Source: Spinellus fusiger
Lineage: Eukaryota; Mucoromycota; Mucoromycetes; Mucorales; Phycomycetaceae
DNA: 64,000 nt
NCBI GenBank assembly: GCA_025094145.1
Contig: JALLLS010000001.1
Coordinates: 1,178,001-1,242,000 of the forward strand
Direction of reading: 5' to 3'
The notes beneath the pieces were generated by a model. It saw only the letters and a list, made by a program, of their open reading frames with translations. It made no database searches and had not been told where the DNA came from. The position numbers were made by a program, and so were the translations under genes. Every line of letters begins with the position of its first letter. Positions within the stretch are counted from its first letter, which is position 1. Of the stretch, positions 54,398-64,000 are shown piece by piece.

Positions 54398-57079
54398 CTA
54401 CTTTTTACGGGGTTGAAGAGAAGTATGACAAGTCAAGTAATTTGCTTCTCTGCGATTGCGTATCTGCTGTCGATAGCGCTGAATCTCAAGAGAGACAGTA
54501 GGCAGAGGAAACTTCTCTTCCTGACCTTGGTGACATCCAGAAGAAACAAAGATTTTAGGACGGTAAGCTTCATTTTCTTCCATGATGTTTGAGTTTCTGA
54601 ATTTATTCACCAAGGCTTCTTTTCCTTGAATATTTGCATAGGAAAGCGTACATCGCTTTTCAGAATTAAAACGATTCCTAAGAAGAAAAGTAATGAATAG
54701 CCTGCAAGAAACTCGTGGTGGGTGTACCATCGTTTTCCAACGTGCTCATTAGCAAAGCTAATCACGGACCTAGAGAATCCCTTTGAGAAAAGTCCCAAAG
54801 GATACGAGAAATAACAAGACATAGTTATATTTGACTTACTTGACATCAATAAAATTGATAAAGGCATAGCCTACATTGCACTTGTTTTTAAAGTCAATGC
54901 GCAGATAGAGAAAATCATAGGTGTTTTTGTGTGTAGCATCAATGCACTCGATAAGCATTTGCTATCATTGATAACATGTGTCCTTTTAATAAAAGAAATT
55001 CACATTAAACCCACCTACCTGTGTGTATTTATTGGGGATATTACGAATCATAAAGGTTGTTCGTACATCTTTGCCTGATACTATAGGATTTATATCAAAG
55101 TCATTTACAGAAGAGAGAGTTTCACATGAAAGATGTATAGCCTTGTTAGATGTCTTTGGAGAGTGGGGATTTTGAGGCTGTGGAGTCTTTTCAGAGACTT
55201 TCTCTCCTACGGTCTCTGTCTCTTTCTTGTCTGATAAAGTGTTTTTTCTCGATAATTGAAGAGATAGAGGCCCTATGAAAGGATCACCGATAAATAGACT
55301 ACACGAGGTGGAGTTTGTAGGCAAAGAATCATTCGAGGCAATTGAATTTCCTCGAGTACTGTTGCTTCCCCACTTATCTGTAGGTATGTCTTGATGTATA
55401 GGAGATATGCCATGAGCACTGGGACCCTTGGGTGGTGATTTATCTTCTGTGGTTGGTTTGACAGGCGAAGAAGCGGTTGAGGCTACCCTTGTTGTCTTTT
55501 TTAATAGCCCCAGATAGTCATTGTCAAAAGAACACATGGTTGAAAAGGGATTTACAGGTAACTGAGATGACCAAGAAGAATAAGACTCCTCTCCCACGAA
55601 ACGCGAGTGAGTCTGTGGAGTCCTTTGCACAGTTGCCAGTGCACTTGTATCAGGGAATAAGGGGCTTTGGTGATTGCTAGAGAGAGCAAAGTGGGGTGGT
55701 GGGTCTGAAGAAGAGGGTCTGAAGAGGCCCTTTTTATATAGCATGGAGTTTTCTTTGCAATAGTTCTTCTTGTCATAGGTCTGTGCACTCAACAGATGTG
55801 AAAGAGATTGGAGTGTTTCTTTTGGGGTGTTTGTGTAAAAGCATACCTCAAAGACAACGTTCTGAACAGACAAGAGAGATGAGAAAAAGAGAATCAACCG
55901 AGTCAGCATAGTCTATCCTATTAATACCATGATTGTCTTCCTATGGAGTTGGTTTTTTGCTTGTTCTGCTGATCGTTCGTCATAAAACTCAATATAGGCC
56001 ACCTTTCTATGGATTGATTCTTCTATTACTGAATAATAAAGAATACGCCCATATGTTTCAAATAGTTTCTTGAATTCATGTAAATTCAGGTTAGGTTAGA
56101 TGAATGCAGTTGAATGTCAACATGAAATAATAGAATAATAGAATTGTAGATGATAGAATTGTAGATGATAGAATTGTAGATAATAGAATAATAGTACACT
56201 ATGAATTGCACTTGAAATAATTCCTATAAAATAGCTAAACCTTACTGAATAATTAGAGTTGTCCAGCGCATTATATGTACTGTAGGATGTTACAAGAATA
56301 GATGGGTGACTTATTTCACTTGGCAACATATTGTAAAACTGAGATAGTTGACTTTCTGATACATAGGTAATAGTAGCAAGTTTCTCATGGTTTGCTGTTG
56401 CCAGATATCTGTGAATGTCTTGATAGCACTGAACAGCGTGACTTATGTTGTAAAATGACACACTGAAATAGCCATACGATGCAAAATGATCGAAATAAAA
56501 TGCCTTTGTGTCTCCTGATTTCTATGATTTGGGATAGATACAGGCAGCATTAGTATCCACTAGGTGTATGTATTGGTCTGATCATTCAATTAATAGATAG
56601 GTAGTGTGTACCAGAATACAGAGATCAATAGTTGGAGGCATGAAAAGAGACTCTTTTTTATTTTTTTATTTATCTATTACCTTTATCATATGAATCAATA
56701 GATCCACATTTACATGCTGTCTGAAGACAGAAATAGTCAAACATCGCATAGGCAAAGAATCTATTGGCACATTATACACTTGATTTACTATATGTATTTA
56801 TCTATAATAATTACCATCATTGATTCCATCCAATACTTTTGTTGGTGGTAAAAGTGGTTGATAAAATGGTACACTAAAGATATCCGAGTAGATGGAGGAT
56901 TCGGGTGTCCATATGGACGCACAGTTCTTGTTTGTGCGCTCTAATAGAGACGATTTTATTGTGTCCAAAGGCCTATCAAAGAAGACAGGAGTGTGTGTTG
57001 GTACACGACTATTTCTCTCTATCTCATCGTATAAATGATTCAGGTAGGAGTGTTCCAATGAAAAGGAAGAATAATCCAT
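54398..57079 (-). CDS. Mei2-like RNA-binding protein
   Basis: Multi-exon gene from ATG 57079 (MDYSSFSLEHSYLNHLYDE). Upstream exons contain degenerate RRM pieces: GYFSVSFYNISHAVQCY, and FKKLFETYGRILYYS followed by KVAYIEFYDERSAEQA. A Ser/Pro-rich linker follows, then the diagnostic C-terminal Mei2 RRM (Pfam RRM_2): TTFMIRNIPNKYTQ, ECIDATHKNTYDFLYLRIDF, KNKCNVGYAFINFIDVK, VGKRW, CTLSYANIQGKEALVNKFRN, and YRPKIFVSSG. The last ~45 residues are basic, ending QPRKK at 54398. Fission-yeast Mei2 binds meiRNA to launch meiosis; related fungal and plant proteins control development. Exact junctions between 56000 and 56800 were not resolved. Confidence 0.88.
56137..56195. repeat. (gatagaattgta)n tandem repeat in Mei2-like gene
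   Basis: Three to four copies of a 13-nt unit gatagaattgtag / gatagaattgtagat within an intron of the Mei2-like gene. Confidence 0.8.
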
Positions 57080-57401
57080 GAAAGAAAGAGAAAAGTAAAA
57101 GAAAGTAAAAGAAATAAATAAAAAATAAAAAATAAAAACTGATTTTATATAGATACATTTTTTAATGGGCGTATTTCCTTATCATTATTGTCAAAATAAC
57201 AGCCAAGCATAGAGAAAGACGGGCTAGTAATAGATTAGAAAAGACGCGTAACCAAGATGAATGAATAGTTGATGAATGGCATGAGTGACTGTGAGAACGC
57301 AAAAGTATATAAACATTGATTTGGCAGGGCATCGAACACGGTCTATATCCGACGAACCGACTTCTAAGCACGAATAAGTTAAGTTTTCAGAAAAACAAAA
57401 A

Positions 57402-60151
57402 TCATTGAGATGGCCATCCTAAGGTGAATGTTTCCACTGAGTTCATTCTTGGTTCATTTTGTTCTGTAGTCTGTACATGAAATGAAGGATCAAACTGATT
57501 TCCTGGTGCTTCTATAGTTTGCATTGTTGCATAAAGCTGACTCTCATCTGTATTCTGGAAATTAAACAATATTGTCCAATCAACTGGAAGCAGTGAGAAA
57601 TCGGCTGGAGAAAAGTCCCATACATTCTGCTGTAGTGAAGAAAGAGCAGAGTGATTGGCGTCTAGCTGAATGGTATTGAGGTCGTTCACGCTTCTGGTGC
57701 TTATAACGCACTCACTGGGATGTGCCCCAAACAATTGAGATATTTCTGGCTGTGGTGCTGACACATTAATATCCAGACCCGGGTCTGACCAATCTGTGCC
57801 TGATTTCTTTTCAAGGATAGGCGCTTGTTTTTCACTTTGTGTGCTTATTCTTTTTTCATTCTTGCTCATAGATGCATGTATTGAATAGACATCTCTTATC
57901 ATTATGTAGATTTTGTCTGTCATTGCCCAATAGTTTCTCAAGGTCTAAGTATCATTTACAGGTTCAGTCGGCCCAAAAGCCTATGTCAAGGCTACACTCT
58001 TACCTGTAGCATGCGGAAATGCTCGTTTAAAGCAGCCTTTGCTTTTTCTACTTCATGAGGATTTTTAGAAAAGCAATCCTTAATAATGTTAGTGACCATC
58101 GCATAAGTCAAACATGCCAAATAAGGGGGCATTCTGTCTATGTGCATGTTGATTTCCCGTAACATCAGCGTTACATTGTCAGATGCTGCTTTGCATTTTT
58201 CAATACTAGCTTGAATACCATCACGCATCTCATGCTGTATAATATCATCAGCAAATGCTTCTGATAGCACCACAATAGGGCGATGTACACAGATAATCAT
58301 TGAATTATACATAATGTGTGTCTGTCATGGCCATTGTTAATTTTCAATCGTAGTTCCATGTTGGATGACTTACAATGATAAACAGTATGTTATGTATTGT
58401 ATTTTCTGATCGAACCCTTTCAAAATTAGCAGCTGTATTCTTCATATTGAGTGGTAGTTGTTGCATCCATCTCTCTAGCTGAAGGTCAAGCTGTGAAAAT
58501 ACAGATTCGGGGTCAGTGAACCCTAGAATAATATTCTTATGTGTGTCTCTGTTGATGAAGTTATTGATCTTCCCCAGGATATCAATCATGCGCATGAATT
58601 GAGCCCTCCAGTTATTCTGTTTGTAATATTGTTTCATTGGTCTTTCTTTGGGAGAGTTGAATATCTCTGATATGGCTACGCCCACAGGTACTCCATAATG
58701 GTCTCTATGTACAACGAAGCTTACACCCACACCACTATCCAAAGTCTCAATGAAGAATCTATCATTTTTCAGGATATCATCTTCACTCGATAAAAGTATG
58801 TCGCAATCTTCTGGAGGAATGGCTGATGGTCTTCCAGTAGAGAAACTAGAGATTCTGGTAAAATAGTTTAGAATCATCACTCTCTCTCTTTGAGAATAGG
58901 CAATAGTCAAGTCAACTCACTTATCATGCACAAACACACTCCAGAATACCTTGCGGCGTGTCTCATACTCATTCCACTTTTCAATACTTATTACTTCGCC
59001 AATATTATGTTCTAGTATGACTTCAGTATTCAAGCCAAGATTCAACGCCATTCTTAATAAATACACAAATATACACAAAGAAAAGATTGGTCCATTGAAG
59101 AATACACTCTAACCTAGTCTAATCCACTCACCTTATTGCAATTCCAGTAAACATCCAACACCTAATCTCTTGTGATAAGTGTGTGGATTTTCTCTCTTTT
59201 TTTATATATCCGAAAAGAACAATACCTTGGTCCTTTTCCACAACCATAAAAATAAAATGACATCCATAAGAGTGCTTGTAAATTCTCAACGTTTGGGTTG
59301 TCGAGTACTCTATTCAAGAGTTTGCTTGCACTCAAGGCATATTTCTCTCCTGACTGCCATGCTGGGGTCTTTTTTATACTTGGCCAATTTGAAAACCTTG
59401 ACAAACAAACTCTGGATTAGTCTTTCTTGGTAGTCTCTTTTTTTTTGTCTGTCTTTCTTGTCTATTTGTCTGATCAATTTACCTTGCTGAGATGGCACAT
59501 ATAGACAAAATGTAAAAATCCGAGCATCTTCTCGAATGAATATTTCTTAATAATGCATCTCGAAAGTCTGAGGGTATGAAATGTTGAAGATTAACAAGAA
59601 ACATATTTGCCAGGTGAAGAATCTCTTCAAGGGGTGGTAATATGACATTCTCCCATGCTTCTATTAGATTCTCTTCTTCATTTGAAAAAGGGTTGTTGGG
59701 GGATATGAGTAGTATTTGATTTATGTCTTCTATGGAGCCATAGGACGGTGCTGAGTTGAAGGGCTTATCGAAATTCAGCGATGAAAAGCTGCTCTCTGAT
59801 ATGTCTGTTGAAGGTTGGGCTGACAGTTCAAGTTCAGGTTCAGCTGAATTACTGCGATTCAGTAGGGTTTCCACTTTCAAAAGACGTTGCTCTATATTAA
59901 TATGGCCTTTCTGACGGCTCTGTTTTTTGGCACTTTCTACGTAGGAACATTCTTGGTTTAGCCGAACACAGTTATTACAATGAGGCTTTGTGCCATCACA
60001 TTTAGTCTAGTAATAAAGACAGGGTAGGCATGAGTGTGTTTTCCAAGCAACCTGTTTTGTAGACTACCTTTTTTCTTCGGCAGACAGTACATGCCTGCCT
60101 TAGTCGTTTAAGCTTTTGTGTTGTTTGTGATATTTTCTTCAAATCGTTCAT
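57402..60151 (-). CDS. Zn2Cys6 transcription factor
   Basis: Starts at ATG 60151 (MNDLKKISQTTQKLKRLRQA). The binuclear zinc cluster is split by an intron: ACTVCRRKK in exon 1 joins TKCDGTKPHCNNCVRLNQEC in exon 2, giving Cys-x2-Cys-x6-Cys-x5-Cys-x2-Cys-x6-Cys. A linker and a short coiled coil (INIEQRLLKVETLLNR) follow for dimerisation. An acidic Ser-rich region comes next, then exons resembling the fungal-specific factor domain (PF04082-like): LILHLANMFLVN-type helices, SICAIS, ALLWMSFYFYGCGKG, and later YSQRERVMILN with RPSAIPPEDCD, the conserved GRPxAIxDxDxD block. The C-terminus is Gln/Ser/Asn-rich. Targets unknown. Six or more exons; junctions between 58900 and 59500 are approximate. Confidence 0.85.
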
Positions 60152-60469
60152 TTCCGTCAAGTTGGTTTTCAAGTGTTAAGCTGCAGAATTGGAAAAGGGC
60201 TGTTATAACAGAAAACACTTTGCTCAATGGAGTAATAGCAGTGAGAAATACACTTTATTATATCAACCTCGATCACATTATTTATGTCCGATAATAGCTA
60301 TTCACACCATACACCTACTTCTATTTTTTCACCAGCCAATCATACCTTTTGTTACTGTCTTATATTCCACTCATAGGCTCTTCTGGTCTTTAAATATTAT
60401 TTATAATTCCGACCACAGTGTTAGTCTATTTTCCCTTTTATAGAAAGTACAAGAATAAGTTACACACCC
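60152..60469. other. promoter-side spacer of the Zn2Cys6 gene
   Basis: Short AT-rich region between the transcription-factor start and repeat copy C; no coding region supported. Confidence 0.4.
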
Positions 60470-61560
60470 AGATTTTTGGGATATATAAAGAAATATCTTG
60501 AGAATAAAACCGCAATATTTATTTGATTGGCTAATGTGTTTTGAAATGCTTTTTCGCTGTCTAAATGGGCTATTTCAAACTCTACTTGCCTGTTTTAGCA
60601 ATCACTATTGACTTTGCAATTAGAAAGTATAGAATTGGCTGTAAAGACAATAGATAGAACAAGAATCACCCCAAAATTACAACTCAGTCACTGATCTTCT
60701 TTTAACATAATGTGTTATCCATAAGCCCACAGTATTTGCAGCATAGCACTGCTTAAGAAAGATGTTTATTATAGGACTCACACGGAATTAACTCTAGTAG
60801 TCATCGTCCAAAAGAGAGAGATAAACTTACTTGTGTTGAGAACAGTACATTCATTCATTGACTCAATATTTATAATCACTTCAGTAACTATGTTATTGTA
60901 ACTGGTATTAACAGTGGTGCTTAATGATAACAAGATATTATTTTTAATACTGTCCTTTAGACCCAAGACAAATAGAGTGTGAGTTGTTTGACTTGTAAAT
61001 TTGACGTGAATTTGACTTGTGGATTTTATGAGTGGAGGCTAGTGTATACATTACCAGAATAGAGAAAGAAAGATTATTTGTTTTGATATTCCCCTCCTTT
61101 TGTTATTTCTCACACTGTCCATACAAGTTGATATTTAAGTACTCGTCAAGATGAGCATAACTGAGCAAGGTAATGTGTGGTTATTAACAAAGAGAAACAA
61201 TAGAGGGAAGTGATAGACACTACCAAGGACTATTCTAGTGATAAAAAGGTAAGCAGTGTCTTTATCTGAGCTTGAGCTTATTGTAATCCATAAGACACTC
61301 ATTGTATTGTTATTAGGCAAGCAAAAACTCCTTTCAAGTCAGTCTCAGGTAGTCTTCTATACTATCTAGGATGTCTAGGGTATACTCCTGAGCATAGTTA
61401 TCTATCTCCCAAGGATAAATCATTATCATTTTAGGGTGTAGACTCTATTGATATGAAGGGAATGCACTTAGGCAGTAGCTATAGTCATAATATAGTATTA
61501 TCTATACTATTACAATAAACAATTTTATTCATAAACAATATCAAATTATATTATCAATAA
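60470..61560 (+). repeat. dispersed repeat, copy C
   Basis: Same family and orientation as copy A (1990..3030), matching from the 'atatataaagaaat' region through 'acaataaacaattttattcataaac'. Its 3' half (61080..61500) is also matched in inverted orientation by copy D 400-900 bp further on, so C and D could fold back on each other. The minus-strand frame at 60778..60966 is shared with copy A but unidentifiable. Confidence 0.8.
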
Positions 61561-61879
61561 AAATATATTGTTTATTGTCGTAAAGACTTTTCCCATAATT
61601 GGAAGAATAACTCTTTTGGGAATTAGGACTCATTTATTACTAAACTAAGAAGAGGACTCTTGAATATCAAGGGATGTCGATAGTTCATAGTATTTTGAGA
61701 GAATATCCCAGAATCTATACCATCAGAAAAGTATAAAAGATGTAGTAATTCCATTAAATAAACAACAGAGTTCAATTAAATGTTTTACTGTTTCGTATAC
61801 CTTTGGCCTAAGAACCCAAAGACGACATTATGAATAAAGTTGTTGATAGATAAAATTATTTATTATAACAATATAGCTA

Positions 61880-62410
61880 ATAATACTGTAGCTAATAATA
61901 TATTATGTACTATAGCTACTGCCTAAGTAGATTCCTTTATAATAATAGAATCTATACCCTAAAAGCCTTGTGCTTTATTCTTGGGAGATAGATACCACTA
62001 GAGAATACACCCTAGATACCCTAGACAATATAGAAGAAAGAAAAGACCACCTGAGACTGACTTGAGAAAGAGTCTTAACTTATCTAATAACAGAAGAGTG
62101 TATTAGTAATAATTCAATTAAGAGAGATAGTATGCTTACCTTGTACTCCATACTTGTCTTGAGAATAATAGTCCATATATCATCTATTAGTAGAAGAGTC
62201 AGTACTATGTCTTGTATATTTCAATGAGCTCAAGCCCAGATGAAGACACTGATTACCTTCTTATCACTAGAATAGCCTTTGGTGGTGTCTACAACTTCCT
62301 TCTATTGTTTCTCTTTGTTAATAACCACACATTACCTTGCTCAGTTATGCTCATCTTGACGAGTACTTAAATATCAACTTGTATGGACAGTGTGAGAAAT
62401 AACTTGACAT
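61880..62410 (-). repeat. dispersed repeat, copy D (inverted, partial)
   Basis: Reverse complement of the 3' half of copy C: for example 62270..62400 reads as the exact or near-exact complement of 61090..61250 (shared blocks include ttaataaccacacattaccttgctcagttatgctcatcttgacgagtacttaaatatcaacttg, given here only to locate it, in two 20-base pieces it is ttaataaccacacattacct and gctcatcttgacgagtactt). Ends about 120 bp before the LINE-like ORF1, suggesting a junction made by insertion. Confidence 0.8.
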
Positions 62411-62530
62411 CTAATAATTAAGTCAAAACTCATAAGTCAAACAACTCACACTCTTCACTAGTACTCTACACGCTTAGCACTCATTCAACTCACAACAAGC
62501 ACAACAAGCACAACAAAAAATCAAACAATA

Positions 62531-63611
62531 ATGATATCCCCTCCTTGATCTTCCTCCTCGGAAGATCCACCTAGGCCATGGAATGGCGTCAATAGAACTG
62601 TCACTGGCGCTAAGCCTATTATTCGTCGCCCCAACAAGACGATCTCAATCTACACAGCCCCTGGTTGTGATGCAATGCTGAGAGTGGACCCTGTCACCTT
62701 AGCATGGGCTCGTACGGTGAACCCGTCGAGCGTTGTATTTAACTTTGGCAAGAATGCCAAGTCCCGGGAGCTTGTCCCTATTCTGACAGCTCAGTTGGGT
62801 AGGGTGGTCGTCATCACCACTCGCCACACCCGCACCAAGGACCTCATCGCTGAGGTTCTCTTTGAAAAGTCTGAGGTTTGCCTAAAGGCAACTTCTGAAG
62901 GCGTGTCCTTCAACAACTCTCGGGTGGTTGCCTCTGCTGGGTTTGACTCAGAGGCCAACCTAGTAAAGGTCAACCTTTACAATATCCCTGTCTGCTTTCC
63001 CGGCAAGGACCTTTTGGCCCTTGTTTTGGAGGCCTTCCAACCATTTGGCAAAGTGGTGCACCTTTGGGCTTACCATGACAAGTACCAGACCTTCCACGGT
63101 GAAGCTTCTGTCTTTTTGGATGTCTCTGCTGTAGATGATCCTCGCCCTCTGTGTCGTTTCCTCCACCTGGGTGGAATATTCAACACCAGTTGAGATCCGT
63201 GCCAAGGGTCTCCCTCCCTACTGCCGGTACTGCCGCCAGGAAGGACACTTGAAGAAGGACTGCCCTCGTCGTCCTGTCTCTGTTACCCGCTGCCATACTT
63301 GTGGTATTGCTAGCCATAAGGCCAATGACCTGGATTGCCCCTCTCATTCAGAGACCAGGGCTGCTGAAGAAGCCGCTGCTGAACAGCATGCCAAGGAGAT
63401 TGCTGCTGCTGAGGCAGAACGTGCTGCCAAGAAGGCCGCCAAAGAGGTAGCTGCTACCACCACCACCAGCAACAGTATGTGGGCTCCCCACAATACTGAG
63501 CACTGTCTTCGCCTTCGTGAGGTTGTAATTGCCATGCGCAAGACCGCCACTACTAACAACAACAACAACAACAACAGCAACCTACAAGCTCGCCTTTTTC
63601 ACATTATGTGA
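62531..63611 (+). pseudogene. LINE-type ORF1 (zinc-knuckle) with stop and frameshift
   Basis: A GC-richer stretch unlike its surroundings. From ATG 62531 the frame hits TGA at 62546, then runs open to 63193 (FNFGKNAKSRELVPILTAQL, KVNLYNIPVCFPGKDLLALV, a fold like the RRM-like ORF1 domain). A +/-1 shift near 63150..63190 is then needed to continue with PPYCRYCRQEGHLKKDCPRRP and a second CHTCGIASHKANDLDC knuckle, ending at 63611 after Ala/Glu- and Asn-rich tracts. CCHC knuckles following an RNA-binding-like domain are typical of ORF1 of non-LTR retrotransposons in Mucoromycota. The reverse transcriptase ORF is not seen downstream; another element follows instead. Dead copy. Confidence 0.75.
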
Positions 63612-63618
63612 TAAATTA

Positions 63619-64000
63619 ATGGCTGAAGCTTATGAAGCAACACCTAGTTTCTTTGTAAGCAACATTGTCATTCTTGACATTATTAGAGATGTTCGACTTT
63701 TTCTCAACACCTACACCAACTTCACTACCCACCACCCTCTTAAAAGAGTCACCACCAACCCCAATAGACAGTTCATGCCAGTGAAAATTGTGCCTCTGAA
63801 CTTGTTCTCAGATGACAAGAGTGGAAATACCACCAAGAAGTGGAATAAGTTTGAGAGTTGGGTGATGTCTCCTGCCGCAATGGCATTCAAGGAACAGAAC
63901 AGAGTTGAAAATATGTTTTTTGTCTGTACAAGTAAAAAACTGTCAGCAATGGAGATGCTTCCGGAGCTTTTAGAAGATCTCAAGGCGTTAGAGCAAGGTG
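63619..64000 (+). mobile_element. transposon ORF, 5' part, cut by window end
   Basis: An open frame of 127 codons from ATG 63619 continues past the window end. It contains PVKIVPLNLFSDDKSGN, then KKWNKFESWVM, and MFFVCTSKKLSAMEMLPELL. This V-P-x-x-L-F-x-D-D-x-S-G-N...K-x-W-N-K arrangement is common in long proteins of fungal DNA transposons of the KDZ/Plavaka type, upstream of the catalytic domain. Assignment is from memory of that pattern and needs the downstream sequence. No stop or frameshift in the visible part, so this copy may be young. It abuts the ORF1 remnant by 8 bp, so one has probably inserted into the other or they belong to one chimeric element. Confidence 0.55.

Noticed and set aside
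1..64000. tRNA, rRNA or CRISPR features
   Set aside because: I found no cloverleaf with a T-arm GGTTCGANTCC core in proper context, no rRNA-like segment and no regularly spaced repeats; short tandem repeats present are microsatellites.

Overview
This 64 kb window is nuclear DNA from a filamentous fungus. Protein-coding genes carry many short spliceosomal introns (about 35-120 nt, GT-AG plus a few GC-AG) on both strands, separated by AT-rich non-coding stretches. The gene content points to an early-diverging lineage, most likely Mucoromycota. It combines fungal hallmarks (a Zn2Cys6 factor, a Mei2-like RNA-binding protein, an SREBP-type bHLH) with genes rare or absent in well-known Dikarya (an Integrator subunit 9 homologue, LAMTOR5). 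I cannot name a genus from the sequence alone.

Layout. 0-9 kb: a TMEM170 membrane protein (-), a dispersed repeat copy, a kynurenine-type aminotransferase (+), an unidentified multipass membrane protein (-) and an ATF/CREB-type bZIP (-). 9-18 kb: a microsatellite block, an SREBP-like bHLH factor (+), the Ragulator subunit LAMTOR5 (+) and the ribosome-maturation GTPase EFL1 (-). 18-28.5 kb: an inverted copy of the dispersed repeat, INTS9 (-), the tRNA-His guanylyltransferase THG1 (+), a small coiled-coil protein (-), a single-pass membrane protein (-) and an Amt/MEP ammonium transporter (-) with an apparent one-base frameshift. 28.5-32.4 kb is a gene desert. 32.4-51.3 kb is gene-dense: an intronless GH3 beta-N-acetylglucosaminidase fused to acetyltransferase domains (-), a Sec2/Rabin-type Rab exchange factor (+), bacterial-type prolyl-tRNA synthetase (+), the DNA primase catalytic subunit (+), COP9 signalosome subunit 4 (+), a RUS/DUF647 protein (-), eIF3j (+) and an unidentified coiled-coil protein (+). 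51.3-54.4 kb holds at least two decayed Tc1/mariner transposase remnants. 54.4-60.2 kb: the Mei2-like protein (-) and the Zn2Cys6 regulator (-). 60.2-64 kb is transposon territory: two facing copies of the dispersed repeat, a broken zinc-knuckle ORF1 of LINE type, and a second transposon ORF running off the window.

There are no operons. Neighbours are mostly unrelated housekeeping genes. Several themes recur: ribosome, tRNA and translation maintenance (EFL1, THG1, prolyl-tRNA synthetase, eIF3j), nutrient and sterol sensing (LAMTOR5, SREBP-like, ammonium transporter), and nuclear RNA processing (INTS9, Mei2-like). Exon chains for TMEM170, the aminotransferase, the bHLH, LAMTOR5, EFL1, INTS9, THG1, the coiled-coil gene, the single-pass membrane gene, the Sec2-like gene, prolyl-tRNA synthetase, primase, CSN4 and eIF3j were worked out by hand and give closed reading frames. 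The other multi-exon genes are given as spans with less certain internal boundaries.
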